Part shown: positions 34,390-45,192 of the stretch, one piece after another | How positions within the stretch are numbered: position 1 is the first letter of the stretch | Layout: each line of letters begins with the position of its first letter | Assembly (NCBI GenBank): GCA_020860245.1 | Contig: JAJBUQ010000007.1 | Location: 1 to 63,916 of the forward strand | DNA length: 63,916 nucleotides | DNA from: Rikenellaceae bacterium | GTDB lineage: Bacteria > Bacteroidota > Bacteroidia > Bacteroidales > Rikenellaceae | Direction: 5' to 3' | Notes under the pieces: generated by a model | What the model was told of the DNA's origin: nothing | Databases searched by the model: none | Seen by the model: the letters and a program-made list of their open reading frames with translations, nothing else | Made by a program: the position numbers and the translations under genes

Positions 34390-36102
34390 TTAAAAAATAC
34401 GTCTCTCAGCGCAGGAATATTGAAGTTCCGCGATTCTCCTGTACCCCGTCTCACTCAAATGCAGACCGTCGGTAGTGAATAATTTTTCATTGTATTCCAT
34501 ATCTGCCTGCCAATTGGCGTTACCCCGTATATCACATACCGGAGTGTGGAAAAATTCCGCCGTTTTTTTTATTACAGATACGTAATCGTCCATCGTACAG
34601 CCGCGGTCATTCATCTCAGAGTCCACATGGTCCGAGTAAAATCCCGGAGGGGGAGTGCATACCATCAGATTCGTTTTGCCGTGTAGTCTGTTATTCAGAT
34701 AATTGAGAATATACCGCAGCCCTCCTGCCGTAGTATATTCGATGGTATTCCCTGCTGCCGCAATCCCCGGTATCGTATTGTGCCAGTAATCGTTGGTTCC
34801 CCCGAAGATCACTGCCAGATAAGGTTCTTCAGCTACAATTTTATCCAGAAGTTCGTCCTGCGTAAGGGATTCCCCCTGCGTACCTGTTCCGCTAATTTCA
34901 TACCCCGGATAACCGTGTAATAATATATTCTCCGACTCGAATTTTTCGATAAGGATATTTTTATAGGTATTGTATTCAACACCGAATTCCGCGGTTATCG
35001 AATCGCCGTATATTAATATTTTCTTGTCCGCAAACCGACTCCTCGCCTTCGGTATATGGATTACCCGTTTTGTTATTCCTGCGTAATTATCGGCAGGAAC
35101 GAGTACTTCCATATCTTCATCGTACGCAGGTACGTCAATTGCCGGAATATTATCCAGCATCAATCTGTCACCGCCGCCGGTATATATTATTTTCGACAAC
35201 CCCGTGCCGTCCGGTTCATAATATCCTATCGAGCGGAACAATATATATTCCTCCGAATCCGGACTCCCGACGTCCACCGTAGCTAACAGAGTATAAGCGT
35301 TCCCGTCGAAGCTGTGGTAAATGTCTATTTTAGAAGAGGATACGTCGTAATTAAATACCTTTATAAAAGGGGCCTCCGTTCCGGTAGAAGAGATCGGACT
35401 GCCGTAGTCTGTCGCTTTGGAATCGTTGTAAAGAATAAATCTCTTCCCTGTGCGGACTTCAAAATAAGTCATGCGTGCAAGTGTGAATCCGAGAAGAATA
35501 TGCGTGCAGTCTTTATATATGACCTCTCCGAATACCTCGCTTGGAGAGGTAATCGACTTGCATCCCTCCGGCAGAGTATACATTCCCGTTATCTTATCGT
35601 AATTATCAGCCGGATCGAGCGAATAAGGATAATAATTCAATTCGGGCAGGGAAGAAGAGAAGGTAATAGGAGCGCTGATTTTGCGGTATCCGCTCATATC
35701 CAACTTCAATTCCTGTGATTCCCACCACGTCCGGTTCGGCGTGCGGAATAATATGGTAATTGTATTCGGATCGGAGATCGTTATCGCATCGCCGTTGCGG
35801 TTCGTAAAATTCTCGTAAGTACCGGATCCGGTGGTGATATAAGTCTGTATCTCTTCCGAGGCCGCAGGTTCGGTAGCAGTATCCGCGAGACCGCATAGAT
35901 GGGTTCTGCCGATCGCTCTTCCTGCGTTTATGATCCGTCCGTCCGAGAGCTGCATGCGCAGATCGCCGGATGTGGTTATCTCAGCGTTCTCTACCGATGC
36001 ACCGTCGAGTCCGAGCCGGTCCGCAACCGTAATGTCCACGACGATGGAATCTCCTGTATGAGATTGTATGGTGTTCTCATCGTATATAGATTTATTTGCC
36101 AT
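34390..36102 (-). CDS. SGNH/GDSL esterase with phage-tail-like N-terminal domain
   Basis: In this 570-aa protein without a signal peptide, residues 1-75 (VDITVADRLGL, SDGRIINAGRAIGR) resemble the domain found in phage tail and baseplate accessory proteins. A concanavalin-like central domain (~100-330) follows. Residues ~345-570 are an SGNH hydrolase: block I ILIYGDSITAEFG, block III FGGTNDYWH and block V DGLHLSETGYRR. It would deacetylate or de-esterify a surface glycan. It overlaps the upstream small gene by 11 bp. The pair looks like a fragment of a phage tail module rather than a secreted enzyme gene. Confidence 0.8.
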   Translation of the reverse strand: MANKSIYDENTIQSHTGDSIVVDITVADRLGLDGASVENAEITTSGDLRMQLSDGRIINAGRAIGRTHLCGLADTATEPAASEEIQTYITTGSGTYENFTNRNGDAITISDPNTITILFRTPNRTWWESQELKLDMSGYRKISAPITFSSSLPELNYYPYSLDPADNYDKITGMYTLPEGCKSITSPSEVFGEVIYKDCTHILLGFTLARMTYFEVRTGKRFILYNDSKATDYGSPISSTGTEAPFIKVFNYDVSSSKIDIYHSFDGNAYTLLATVDVGSPDSEEYILFRSIGYYEPDGTGLSKIIYTGGGDRLMLDNIPAIDVPAYDEDMEVLVPADNYAGITKRVIHIPKARSRFADKKILIYGDSITAEFGVEYNTYKNILIEKFESENILLHGYPGYEISGTGTQGESLTQDELLDKIVAEEPYLAVIFGGTNDYWHNTIPGIAAAGNTIEYTTAGGLRYILNYLNNRLHGKTNLMVCTPPPGFYSDHVDSEMNDRGCTMDDYVSVIKKTAEFFHTPVCDIRGNANWQADMEYNEKLFTTDGLHLSETGYRRIAELQYSCAERRIF

Positions 36103-36385
36103 TATTTAATGAGTTTGCGATTATACATATTTTAGTTTTTGAAATTACTTGGGTCATGGTAGCTTTGTGCAGCAGAGTCAGTTCCATATAGCAATCTCCC
36201 GGTTCGAGCCGGGCCGTGTTATCCGGAGAAAGATTTATTGATATAGTATAATCGTCAACGGTCGTTATATGGTCCGATTCTGTCGCGGATATTTTTTCCG
36301 ATAATAATTTTGTATAGATAACTGCCGATGCGGTGTACTCCGACAATTTTAATGGGGAACCCGACGATTCGCTGTGAGCTCTCAC
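36092..36385 (-). CDS. Small phage-structural-like protein upstream of the SGNH esterase
   Basis: This ~97-aa product has a beta-rich layout (KLSEYTASAVIYTKLLSEKI, then LEPGDCYMELTLLHKATMTQ) of the kind seen in small tail or baseplate proteins encoded before tail fibres. The only usual start is GTG at 36385, but the frame is open upstream to ~36420 without ATG (YYQGSSLSVVV), so the 5' end may be damaged. Translationally coupled to the esterase. Family not recognised. Confidence 0.5.
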   Translation of the reverse strand: MRAHSESSGSPLKLSEYTASAVIYTKLLSEKISATESDHITTVDDYTISINLSPDNTARLEPGDCYMELTLLHKATMTQVISKTKICIIANSLNNGK

Positions 36386-36568
36386 AACAACTGATAAGGA
36401 ACTTCCCTGATAATATGTGCGATATTTTATTTTTATTGAATTTCAGGCAAATTTACCGATGGGACGCACGGAAGTTTTATACAATCCCCGCATCATAATT
36501 ATTCATTATATCCGTTATACTATATATTTACATCGACGGCTCATTAGGTTAAAAAATATACAATTACC

Positions 36569-36598
36569 TTGAATATATAACAATTAGATTTAACTTTG
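36569..36598 (+). promoter_or_regulatory. Promoter of the DUF1573 gene
   Basis: TTG at 36569-36571 is 19 bp from TAACTTTG at 36591-36598, with the start codon 21 nt downstream. The 36386-36618 gap holds nothing else that I can support. Confidence 0.7.
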
Positions 36599-36618
36599 CA
36601 TCGGTAAAAATTTCAGAT

Positions 36619-37731
36619 ATGGACTTGAGGCGGTTAGGCGAAAAGATATTAACGTTTTTCGCCGTTCTTATGTTATACGGTATCGGTAATGCCTGGGCTC
36701 AGGAGATCGGAAGTATTATCGAATTTACAGACCTTATCCACGACTTCGGACAGATAAACGAAGCGGACGGTCCCGTAACACACGTTTTCGAATTCGAGAA
36801 TAAGGGTAAGGTGCCCTATGTCATCGATTTTGTTTCGGTTTCATGCGGATGCACTACTCCGGAGTACGATAAGGCTCCGGTAATGCCCGGAAAAAAGGGG
36901 AGTATCACCATAACCTTCGATCCGGCAGGACGTCCTGGAACCTTCAATAAACCGATAGTAATCACAGGCAACGACCGGAAGGATAAGGTAACAGTCAGCA
37001 TTATTGGAGATGTCCTGGGCAGACCTAAAACCGTAGAGGAATTATATCCTATCCCGCTTGCTGCAGGCCTCCGCACCGACCGGAACTCCTTCCTCTTCGG
37101 ATATATGGGACGAGGTGAAACCAGAAGCCGGAGCATCGAGGTTCATAACTCCGGAAATACTCCGGTCGTCGTGTCTGTTGTAACAGAGGGCAATCTCCCG
37201 GAGTCCGCGTATTCTCTCAAAGTGATTCCGGAAACGATCGCTCCCGGAGATTCAGGAGAAATAATGTTCACTTACGACTTCAGTTCGGACGATGTATGGG
37301 GATTGGTATCCACAAATGTATATCTTACGGTGAACGGTAAGAAGGCCGATATGAGTCTATCTGCTTACGCAACAGTTACGGAGGATTTTACCAAATGGAC
37401 GCAGAGCCAGAAAGAAAATGCACCCTCCGCCGAATTCTCGGCTCAGTTCCATCATTTTAACGAATTGCCTAAGGGAGTTACCGTCGAGCAGAAATTCATA
37501 GTGGTTAACAAAGGCAAAGACCCTCTTATACTGCAAAGCATAAAACCGAACAGCAGTAACATAACCTGTACTGTAAACCGTAGGGAGATAAAAAAAGGCG
37601 AATCTGCGGAAATAACCGTTAAGCTCAATACTTCAGGACTGGAAGGGCGTGTAAGCGAAAGTGTTACCGTTATTATGAACGATCCGTCGCGCCCCATGAG
37701 GGAGCTCCGCCTTGCCGCTACGGTTAAATAA
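36619..37731 (+). CDS. Exported DUF1573-domain protein
   Basis: This 370-aa protein has a signal peptide (cleavage near NAWAQ) and three Ig-like/ASPM-SPD-2-Hydin type repeats. The first is a DUF1573 domain with FGQINEADGPVTHVFEFENK and the conserved VSVSCGCTTPEYDK; the later ones have GRGETRSRSIEVHNSGNTPV and KGVTVEQKFIVVNKGKDPLI. Probably periplasmic or surface; function unknown. It ends 24 bp before the oxidoreductase pair and may share its transcript. Confidence 0.87.
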   Translation: MDLRRLGEKILTFFAVLMLYGIGNAWAQEIGSIIEFTDLIHDFGQINEADGPVTHVFEFENKGKVPYVIDFVSVSCGCTTPEYDKAPVMPGKKGSITITFDPAGRPGTFNKPIVITGNDRKDKVTVSIIGDVLGRPKTVEELYPIPLAAGLRTDRNSFLFGYMGRGETRSRSIEVHNSGNTPVVVSVVTEGNLPESAYSLKVIPETIAPGDSGEIMFTYDFSSDDVWGLVSTNVYLTVNGKKADMSLSAYATVTEDFTKWTQSQKENAPSAEFSAQFHHFNELPKGVTVEQKFIVVNKGKDPLILQSIKPNSSNITCTVNRREIKKGESAEITVKLNTSGLEGRVSESVTVIMNDPSRPMRELRLAATVK

Positions 37732-37755
37732 TTCGAAAACCTAAAATTTATATAA

Positions 37756-38640
37756 ATGTTTGAAATTTTAAAGAAGCAGGAGCTTGCTCAGAACATCATT
37801 CTGATGAATGTAAAGGCTCCGAGAGTGGCTAAAAGCGCTAAACCCGGACAATTCGTTATCGTCAAGGTAGGAGACAAAGGTGAGCGCATACCTCTTACTA
37901 TCAGCGATTATAATGCCGAAGAGGGGTGGGTGACTATTGTTACCCAGATCGTAGGCTCCTCTACCGAAAAAATCTGTGCTCTTAACGAAGGAGACAGTTT
38001 CTCCGCATTCGTAGGCCCTCTCGGACACCCTTCGGAATTCGTTTACGACAATATCGAAGAGCTTCGCTCTAAAAATATTCTTTTTATTGCCGGAGGCGTG
38101 GGTACCGCTCCCGTGTATCCGCAGGTTAAATGGCTCCACGAGCAGGGTGCTCACGCGGATGTTATTATAGGTGCTAAATCGAAAGATCTCCTTATCCTTA
38201 CCGATGAAATGAAAGCCGTCGCAGAGAACCTTTATATAGCTACCGACGACGGAAGCGTAGGGTTCAAAGGTCTGGTTACAAATCTCATGAAGGATCTTAT
38301 CGATAATCAGGGGAAAAAATACGATGTGGTCGTAGCGATAGGCCCGATGATAATGATGAAATTTGTGGCTCTCGCTACCAAAGAATACGGTATTAAAACC
38401 ATTGTTAGCCTTAACAGCCTTATGGTAGACGGAACAGGAATGTGCGGTGCGTGTCGTGTGAGCGTAGGCGGAAAGACATACTTCACATGTGTGGATGGTC
38501 CGGAATTCGATGCCCACGAGGTGGACTTCGACGAGGCGATGCGCAGACAGGGTATGTATAAAACCATCGAGAGCCGTAAAGAAAAAATGGAGCAAGAGAA
38601 GGCCGCAGGCCATGCCTGTAAAATTGGATTAGATAAATAA
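37756..38640 (+). CDS. Ferredoxin-NADP reductase-like FAD/NAD/Fe-S subunit (NfnA/SudB type)
   Basis: This 294-aa protein has an N-terminal FAD-binding barrel (GERIPLTISDYNAEEGWVTI), an NAD-binding segment (ILFIAGGVGTAPVYPQVKWL) and a C-terminal [2Fe-2S] motif GTGMCGACRVSVGG with a later cysteine in YFTCVDGPEF. It is the small subunit of a heterodimer with the GltA-like protein encoded next. The pair matches NfnAB (NADH-dependent reduced ferredoxin:NADP oxidoreductase, a bifurcating enzyme) and sulfide dehydrogenase SudAB; sequence alone does not settle which. Confidence 0.9.
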   Translation: MFEILKKQELAQNIILMNVKAPRVAKSAKPGQFVIVKVGDKGERIPLTISDYNAEEGWVTIVTQIVGSSTEKICALNEGDSFSAFVGPLGHPSEFVYDNIEELRSKNILFIAGGVGTAPVYPQVKWLHEQGAHADVIIGAKSKDLLILTDEMKAVAENLYIATDDGSVGFKGLVTNLMKDLIDNQGKKYDVVVAIGPMIMMKFVALATKEYGIKTIVSLNSLMVDGTGMCGACRVSVGGKTYFTCVDGPEFDAHEVDFDEAMRRQGMYKTIESRKEKMEQEKAAGHACKIGLDK

Positions 38641-38667
38641 GCACCCAAAGAAAACAACTTAAATAAA

Positions 38668-40059
38668 ATGGCAAATAAAATACCGCGCGTACCTGTGCGC
38701 GAACAGGATCCCGTAGCAAGAGCTTCCAATTTTGAAGAGGTATGCTACGGATACAATGTAGAAGAAGCTAAACTCGAAGCGTCACGCTGTATAAATTGCA
38801 AGAAACCGCGCTGTGTGGAGCAGTGCCCTGTAAACGTAAAAATCCCTGACTTTATAATGGAAGTGGCTAACGGCAACTTCGAAGCGGCATCCCGCATAAT
38901 TGCAGAAGACAGCCTGTTACCGTCTGTCTGCGGTAGGGTATGTCCTCAGGAATCGCAGTGTGAAGGTTCGTGTATTCTCGGAATCAAGGGCGAACCGGTA
39001 GCTATCGGTAAACTCGAAAGATTCGTAGGCGATTGGGGGCGCGAAAATAATGTCGATCTCTCGGAAGTCGCTCCTTCCAACGGACATAAAGTTGCCGTTA
39101 TAGGCAGTGGTCCCGCCGGACTCGCTTGTGCCGCCGACCTCGCTAAAATGGGTTACGAAGTGAAAATATTCGAAGCTCTCCACAAACCCGGAGGAGTGTT
39201 GGAATACGGTATTCCGGAGTTCCGCCTCCCTAAGAACGACGTGGTAGCTAAGGAGATAGACAATGTCCGTAAACTCGGAGTAGAAATAGAGACCGACGTT
39301 GTGGTAGGGCGTACAGTAACTGTGGATGACCTTCTCGACAACGAAGGCTACGACGCGGTGTTTATCGGTTCCGGAGCCGGTCTGCCGAGATTCATGGGTA
39401 TTCCGGGGGAGAACCTGAACGGCGTCGTGTCAGCGAACGAGTTCCTTACACGCGCCAATCTTATGAAGGCGTTCGATCAGGAGTACGACACACCTATATA
39501 CGTAGGTAAAAGCGTTGCCGTTGTCGGAGGAGGCAATGTGGCTATGGATGCTGTGCGTACGGCCAAGAGGCTCGGAGCGGAATCTTTCATAATTTACAGG
39601 CGCTCGGAGAAGGAACTCCCTGCGAGAGTGGAAGAGGTGCATCATGCAAAAGAAGAAGGAATCATCTTTAAAATGCTTACCAATCCTACCGAAGTCCTCG
39701 GCGATGAGAACGGCTGGGTCAAAGGACTCAGGTGCGTTCAAATGGAGCTCGGCGAACCGGATGCGTCCGGCAGGCGTTCCCCGCAGGTAATTCCCGGATC
39801 CGAATTCGACATCGAATGCGACGTAGTTATTATGGCGCTCGGAACTTCACCTAATCCGCTTATCTCGTCTACTACTGAAGGTCTCGATACGAACCGTTGG
39901 GGATGCCTCGTTGCCGAGGATGCCACCGGAGCGACAACCCGTGAAGGAATATTTGCCGGAGGCGACGCTGTGACAGGCGCGGCTACCGTTATTCTCGCGA
40001 TGGGTGCCGGACGCGCTTCTGCCAAGGCCATCGACGAGTATGTAAAGAGTAGGAAATAA
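38668..40059 (+). CDS. gltA: GltA-type NADPH-dependent oxidoreductase subunit (NfnB/SudA type)
   Basis: This 463-aa protein has two N-terminal [4Fe-4S] cysteine clusters (CINCKKPRCVEQCP and CGRVCPQESQCEGSC), then an FAD Rossmann motif VAVIGSGPAGLACAADLAKM, an NADPH one VAVVGGGNVAMDAVRTAKRL, and the terminal IFAGGDAVTGAATVI. No glutamate synthase large subunit gene is nearby, so a role in Nfn/Sud-type electron transfer is more likely than ammonia assimilation. It lies 27 bp after its partner. Confidence 0.92.
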   Translation: MANKIPRVPVREQDPVARASNFEEVCYGYNVEEAKLEASRCINCKKPRCVEQCPVNVKIPDFIMEVANGNFEAASRIIAEDSLLPSVCGRVCPQESQCEGSCILGIKGEPVAIGKLERFVGDWGRENNVDLSEVAPSNGHKVAVIGSGPAGLACAADLAKMGYEVKIFEALHKPGGVLEYGIPEFRLPKNDVVAKEIDNVRKLGVEIETDVVVGRTVTVDDLLDNEGYDAVFIGSGAGLPRFMGIPGENLNGVVSANEFLTRANLMKAFDQEYDTPIYVGKSVAVVGGGNVAMDAVRTAKRLGAESFIIYRRSEKELPARVEEVHHAKEEGIIFKMLTNPTEVLGDENGWVKGLRCVQMELGEPDASGRRSPQVIPGSEFDIECDVVIMALGTSPNPLISSTTEGLDTNRWGCLVAEDATGATTREGIFAGGDAVTGAATVILAMGAGRASAKAIDEYVKSRK

Positions 40060-40078
40060 TTCGAATCCTATATACAAT

Positions 40079-40110
40079 AAAACCGCCCATGTATGGGCGG
40101 TTTTATTGTA
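40079..40110 (+). terminator. Terminator of the oxidoreductase operon
   Basis: AAAACCGCCCAT-GT-ATGGGCGGTTTT is a 12-bp perfect stem followed by T-rich sequence. Confidence 0.9.
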
Positions 40111-40153
40111 TATTGCCTGGTAATATTTAAAATCACGGATAATTCCATACTGT

Positions 40154-40264
40154 TTAATCTTCTGGAAATTGAAGTTCCTTTGATAATTCTGCATCTGACT
40201 GAAGATCCCGATAGGAATCAATCACGAATTTAGCCTCTGTAAAAATATCTAATTTATAAGTTTC
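40154..40264 (-). other. Open reading-frame fragment downstream of mutS
   Basis: On the minus strand a 36-codon stretch (ETYKLDIFTEAKFVIDSYRD and then LQSDAELSKELQFPED, stop at 40154) looks protein-like but has no ATG. It lies between mutS and the convergent gltA. It may be the tail of a lost gene. I do not recognise it. Confidence 0.25.
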
Positions 40265-40315
40265 CTAAAATTACCGGAAATTTCTGTTTCCTTTGTAAAA
40301 CGATGGTTGTTCTGA

Positions 40316-42937
40316 TTATTTATGATCCTTAACCCCTGTCAAACGCTTGATATCGTGCAATATGTTCAGAGCCTCCAAAGGTGTGAGATTGTCGATATCC
40401 AGCCCTTCGATCTGATCCCGGATATTCGCCAGCACCGGATCGTCCAGTTGGAATATGCTCATCTGCATATCGCTTGCCTTAGGAAGGTTTGATTTTATAT
40501 CGCCGATTCCATTGCGGTGTCTATCCTCTAAATCTTTGAGTATCTTATTTGCACGCATTATTATACTTCTCGGCATTCCGGCCATCTTCGCCACATGGAT
40601 ACCGAACGAGTGCTCCGTACCTCCGCGTATGAGTTTGCGAAGGAATACTACGCTGTTATCGACCTCCTTAACCGACACGTTATAATTCTTAACCCTTTCA
40701 TACTGTGTCTCCATCTCGTTAAGTTCATGGTAGTGGGTAGCGAATAAGGTCTTCGCTTTGGCTCTCGGATGCTCGTGAAGATATTCGACCATCGCCCATG
40801 CAATCGAGATACCGTCATAGGTGCTTGTACCGCGCCCTATCTCATCGAGTAGAATAAGACTTCTGTCGGATATGTTGTTGAGGATGCTTGCCGATTCGAG
40901 CATCTCGACCATGAACGTCGATTCCCCCTGAGACAGGTTGTCCGATGCCCCCACGCGCGTAAATATTTTGTCGACAATGCCGATCTCCGCACTCTGAGCC
41001 GGAACGTAGCATCCGATCTGCGCCATCAACACTATCAAAGCAGTCTGCCTGAGCAATGCGGATTTACCCGACATATTGGGGCCTGTAATCATAATTATCT
41101 GCTGCTGTTCGTCGTCCAGATAAACGTCGTTCGGAATGTACTCCTCACCGATAGGCAGTACCGATTCAATTACCGGATGCCTGCCGTTTCTTATATTGAG
41201 AATCTTGCCCTCATTCACGTAAGGCTTACAGTATTTCCGCTCCAGAGATATCTTGGCGAACGACAGAAGACAGTCCAATTTGGCGACGATCATTGCGTCC
41301 GTCTGGATATTGTGGATATGTTTCAGGGTCTCGGATACAAGATCATTGAATATCTGTTGTTCTATGATAAGGATCTTCTCCTCTGCTCCTAGAATCTTGC
41401 TCTCGTAATTTTTAAGTTCTTCGGTAATGTATCTCTCCGCGTTGACGAGCGTCTGCTTCCGTATCCATTCGGGCGGAACCTTCTCCTTATGGGCGTTGCG
41501 AACCTCTATATAGTAACCGAATACATTGTTGAAACTTATCTTCAAAGAAGAGATTCCGGTGTGTTCGCTCTCTCGTTCCTGAATCTCGTTAAGAATGTCT
41601 TTGCCGTGCCTGGCTACCTTCCTCAACTCGTCCAGCTCTATACTCACTCCGTCTGCGATTACCCCTCCCTTCTGTATCTGGTTCGCAGGATCTGGATAAA
41701 TATGAGTCTCGATTAGGTTCCGGACCTCAAGGCATTCCTTTAATTTTTCACCGTAAGCCGTAAGAAATTTATTCCCGGAGTTAAGGCACACAGCCTTCAC
41801 CTTCTCCACTGCATACAGCGCGTTCTTTAGCTGGACCACCTCCCTCGGAGAGACTCGCAGTACGGATATTTTCGAGATTATACGCTCCATATCCCCTACC
41901 TGATCGAGCAGTTCGGTAAGTTTATCCCTGAGTTCGTCGTCGTCCATGAATTTGCCTGTGATATCGAGGCGTTCGTTTATCTCCGATATATCCTTCAGCG
42001 GAAGCGATACCCACCGTTTTAGCATCCGCGATCCCATAGGAGATACCGTCTTGTCGATTACTCCGGTGAAACTGATATTCTGTTCCGTGTTGGAAGTGAA
42101 CAGTTCGAGATTGCGGATGGAGAATTTATCGATCCATACGTATTTATCCTCATCGATCCTCGATATCGACGATATGTGTCCGGTATTCTTATGTTCTGTG
42201 AAGTCGAGATAATAAAGTATGGCTCCAGCCGCCGTCACGGCATTGTCGAGAGAACCGAGTCCGAATCCCCGGAGGGATTTGACCTGAAGCTGAGCCATCA
42301 ACTTCTCCCTGTTACGGTCGGGGGTAAATATCCAGTCGTCGAGCTTGTACGAATAATAGGAGTTTCCGAATAAGCTCCGGAAATCACCTTCGCAGCTCTT
42401 CTGGTAAATTATCTCCTTCGGTGAGAAGTTCGAAACGAGTTTGTCTATATATTGCTTATGGCCTTCCGCCGTGTAAAACTCCCCTGTGGATATATCGAGG
42501 AATGCCACGCCTATGGAATTTTCTCCGAAGTATACACTCGCAAGGAATGTATTTTCCTTATGCTCCAAAATATTGTCATGGAATGAGATTCCCGGAGTGA
42601 TCAGTTTCGTGACCCCTCTCTTGACAATCTTCTTCGTCATTTTAGGATCTTCCAACTGTTCGCATATCGCAACCCTCTGCCCCGCACGTACCAGCTTGGG
42701 AAGGTATGTGTCTACCGCATGATACGGGAATCCCGCGAGTTCTACCGACGAAGCCTGTCCGTTGGCCCGTTTGGTAAGCGTTATTCCGAGTATTTTACTT
42801 GCTTTAATGGCGTCTTCTCCGAATGTCTCGTAAAAATCACCCACACGGAACAACAGTATCGCATCAGGATGTACCGCCTTCACCTCGTAATATTGTTTCA
42901 TCAACGGGGTCTCGACGTATTTCTTCTCTTTATTCAA
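40316..42937 (-). CDS. mutS: DNA mismatch repair protein MutS
   Basis: This 873-aa protein is full length. The N-terminal mismatch-recognition domain has [16 protein letters not shown] with the Phe-x-Glu wedge (GDFYE). The ATPase has Walker [37 protein letters not shown] and [13 protein letters not shown]-terminal helix-turn-helix dimerisation part follows. MutS binds mismatches and recruits MutL. It is divergent from hisC, with about 100 bp between them. Confidence 0.97.
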   Translation of the reverse strand: MNKEKKYVETPLMKQYYEVKAVHPDAILLFRVGDFYETFGEDAIKASKILGITLTKRANGQASSVELAGFPYHAVDTYLPKLVRAGQRVAICEQLEDPKMTKKIVKRGVTKLITPGISFHDNILEHKENTFLASVYFGENSIGVAFLDISTGEFYTAEGHKQYIDKLVSNFSPKEIIYQKSCEGDFRSLFGNSYYSYKLDDWIFTPDRNREKLMAQLQVKSLRGFGLGSLDNAVTAAGAILYYLDFTEHKNTGHISSISRIDEDKYVWIDKFSIRNLELFTSNTEQNISFTGVIDKTVSPMGSRMLKRWVSLPLKDISEINERLDITGKFMDDDELRDKLTELLDQVGDMERIISKISVLRVSPREVVQLKNALYAVEKVKAVCLNSGNKFLTAYGEKLKECLEVRNLIETHIYPDPANQIQKGGVIADGVSIELDELRKVARHGKDILNEIQERESEHTGISSLKISFNNVFGYYIEVRNAHKEKVPPEWIRKQTLVNAERYITEELKNYESKILGAEEKILIIEQQIFNDLVSETLKHIHNIQTDAMIVAKLDCLLSFAKISLERKYCKPYVNEGKILNIRNGRHPVIESVLPIGEEYIPNDVYLDDEQQQIIMITGPNMSGKSALLRQTALIVLMAQIGCYVPAQSAEIGIVDKIFTRVGASDNLSQGESTFMVEMLESASILNNISDRSLILLDEIGRGTSTYDGISIAWAMVEYLHEHPRAKAKTLFATHYHELNEMETQYERVKNYNVSVKEVDNSVVFLRKLIRGGTEHSFGIHVAKMAGMPRSIIMRANKILKDLEDRHRNGIGDIKSNLPKASDMQMSIFQLDDPVLANIRDQIEGLDIDNLTPLEALNILHDIKRLTGVKDHK

Positions 42938-43008
42938 GTTACAAGTAGTTTATTTTTGAAATTCGTATCAAATTTAAATAAAATAATGATTATTTCTCTC
43001 GAAATAGT

Positions 43009-43016
43009 TAAATTTG
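43009..43016 (+). promoter_or_regulatory. -7 element (TAAATTTG) of the his operon
   Basis: TAAATTTG lies 21 nt before the hisC start. On the other strand TAAATTTG at 42969-42976 is the matching candidate for mutS. I see no leader peptide rich in histidine codons and no riboswitch-like structure, so attenuation is unlikely. Confidence 0.5.
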
Positions 43017-43037
43017 TAAATTATTTCGCGAACCGCT

Positions 43038-44060
43038 ATGAATGTCAAAGATCTCTTCAGGAGTAACATAAAGAACCTGTCGCCTTACTCGACTGCAAGG
43101 GACGAGTATACCGGAGATATAGGTATATATCTGGATGCCAATGAGAACCCTTATGATAACGGGTATAACCGTTATCCGGACCCGCATCAAAAATCCTTGA
43201 AGGGGAAAATATCCGGAATCAAGAACATTCCTGCCGACAGAATATTCATAGGCAACGGAAGCGATGAGCCTATCGACCTCGTTTACAGGATTTTCTGTGA
43301 GCCGCGTATCCATAACGCGGTCTCCATCGCACCGACTTACGGAATGTATAAAGTTGCTGCGCAGACCAACGATGTGGAATTCCGCGAAGTTATGCTTGAC
43401 GGTGATTATCGTCTGAATTCCCAAAAACTTCTCGATGCCTCCGACGAGAACACGCGCCTGGTATTCCTCTGCTCGCCGAACAATCCTTCGGGGAATCTGC
43501 TCGAAAAGAGCGAGGTTATTAATTTGTTGAATAATTTTAACGGTATAGTAGTTCTTGACGAAGCTTATATCGACTTCGCCGGAGCGGAGAGCTTCTCTCT
43601 GCTGATCGACGAGTACCCTAATCTTATTGTTTTGCAGACCCTCTCCAAAGCGTGGGGCCTTGCTGGTCTAAGGCTTGGTCTGGCGTTTGTACAACCGGAG
43701 ATTACCGCTGTCATGGGACGAGTGAAATATCCTTACAACATCAATGTCGTTACTCAGAAAATTATAAGCGACGAATTGGATGCACCGCGCCACAGCCAGA
43801 TAGAGGAAATTATCCGCCAGCGCCGTATGTTGGAAGAAGCACTGCCGGGAGTGGCGGTTATTGAAAAGGTATATCCGAGCGACGCGAACTTCATACTTGT
43901 AAAAGTCGACGATCCGCGTGGAATATATAATATCCTTATAAATGAGGGAGTTATCGTACGTGACAGATCGAAAATACGAGGCTGCGAAGGATGTCTGAGG
44001 CTTACGGTGGGAACTCCCGAAGAGAACCGCAGATTGATTGAAATATTAAACGGATTATAA
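43038..44060 (+). CDS. hisC: Histidinol-phosphate aminotransferase
   Basis: This 340-aa fold-type I PLP enzyme has [21 protein letters not shown] and the PLP lysine in [16 protein letters not shown]. It converts imidazole acetol phosphate to histidinol phosphate. It is the first gene of the his operon here; hisG and hisD, which often precede it in Bacteroidota, are not in the window. Confidence 0.96.
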   Translation: MNVKDLFRSNIKNLSPYSTARDEYTGDIGIYLDANENPYDNGYNRYPDPHQKSLKGKISGIKNIPADRIFIGNGSDEPIDLVYRIFCEPRIHNAVSIAPTYGMYKVAAQTNDVEFREVMLDGDYRLNSQKLLDASDENTRLVFLCSPNNPSGNLLEKSEVINLLNNFNGIVVLDEAYIDFAGAESFSLLIDEYPNLIVLQTLSKAWGLAGLRLGLAFVQPEITAVMGRVKYPYNINVVTQKIISDELDAPRHSQIEEIIRQRRMLEEALPGVAVIEKVYPSDANFILVKVDDPRGIYNILINEGVIVRDRSKIRGCEGCLRLTVGTPEENRRLIEILNGL

Positions 44061-44061
44061 T

Positions 44062-45192
44062 ATGGCTCGTAAAAGAGTATTATTCATAGACAGGGACGGA
44101 ACTCTTATCATAGAGCCTCCCGTAGATTTTCAGGTGGACAGCTTCGAGAAGCTCGATTATTATCCAGGCGTATTCACAGGCATGAGCCGTATCAAAGATC
44201 TCGATTACGATCTCGTGATGGTTACGAATCAGGATGGACTGGGAACCAAATCATTCCCTGAGAACGATTTCTGGCCGGTACAGAACCGCATCATCAAAAC
44301 GTTCGAGGGAGAGGGGGTTCATTTTAACGCGGTGCTTATCGACCGGTCGTTTCCGGACGAAAATAAACCTACAAGGAAGCCCGGAACAGGTATGCTGACT
44401 TCCTACATGGACGGAAGCTACGATCTCGAAAACTCTTACGTAATAGGGGACAGGGTAACCGATATTATCCTTGCCAGCAATCTCGGTGCTAAGGGGATAC
44501 TCGTACAGCCTCAGGATTGCGGTAGAGATATGATGGAAGAGACTGGGTTGGAAGATACATGCGTTCTTATAACGGACGACTGGACCGAGATATATTCATT
44601 CCTCAGGTTCGGCGACAGGGTAGCGACTATCGAGCGCAAAACACGAGAAACCGATATAAAACTCACCCTGGACCTCGACGGAAGAAGCGGAAACCATGTC
44701 TCCACCGGACTGCACTTCTTCGATCACATGCTCGAACAGATAATCCACCATGCCGGAGTGTCGATAAACCTCGAAGTCAAAGGCGATCTACATGTAGATG
44801 AACACCACACGATCGAAGATGTCGCGATAGTTCTGGGGCAGGCGATATACGAATCACTGGGAAGCAAGCTCGGCATCGAACGTTATGGTTACTGCCTGCC
44901 TATGGATGAATGCGACGCGACTGTCCTGCTGGACTTTGGAGGCAGGATAGATTTTATGTGGAACGTGGAGTTTAAGCGCGAAAAAATCGGAGACGTACCG
45001 ACAGAGATGTTCTGCCACTTCTTCAAGAGCCTGTGCGAGGCTGCCAAATGCAACCTGCATATCAGCGCAGACGGAGAAAACGAACACCATAAGATCGAAG
45101 GAATCTTCAAAGCATTCGCCCGCGCCATTAAAATGGCGATAGCGAGAAATCCTATGAGTTATTCAATACCGAGCAGCAAAGGAGCATTATGA
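44062..45192 (+). CDS. hisB: Bifunctional histidinol-phosphatase / imidazoleglycerol-phosphate dehydratase
   Basis: This 376-aa two-domain enzyme has an N-terminal HAD phosphatase ([14 protein letters not shown] with the nucleophilic Asp) and, from about residue 190, a dehydratase with duplicated metal motifs ([55 protein letters not shown]). It catalyses the dehydration and the dephosphorylation steps. It starts 1 bp after hisC and overlaps hisH by 4 bp. Confidence 0.97.
   Translation: MARKRVLFIDRDGTLIIEPPVDFQVDSFEKLDYYPGVFTGMSRIKDLDYDLVMVTNQDGLGTKSFPENDFWPVQNRIIKTFEGEGVHFNAVLIDRSFPDENKPTRKPGTGMLTSYMDGSYDLENSYVIGDRVTDIILASNLGAKGILVQPQDCGRDMMEETGLEDTCVLITDDWTEIYSFLRFGDRVATIERKTRETDIKLTLDLDGRSGNHVSTGLHFFDHMLEQIIHHAGVSINLEVKGDLHVDEHHTIEDVAIVLGQAIYESLGSKLGIERYGYCLPMDECDATVLLDFGGRIDFMWNVEFKREKIGDVPTEMFCHFFKSLCEAAKCNLHISADGENEHHKIEGIFKAFARAIKMAIARNPMSYSIPSSKGAL

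Noticed and set aside
43009-43037. Histidine attenuator or riboswitch before hisC
   Set aside because: The leader is only about 20 nt after the -7 box, has no histidine-rich peptide and no stable structure.
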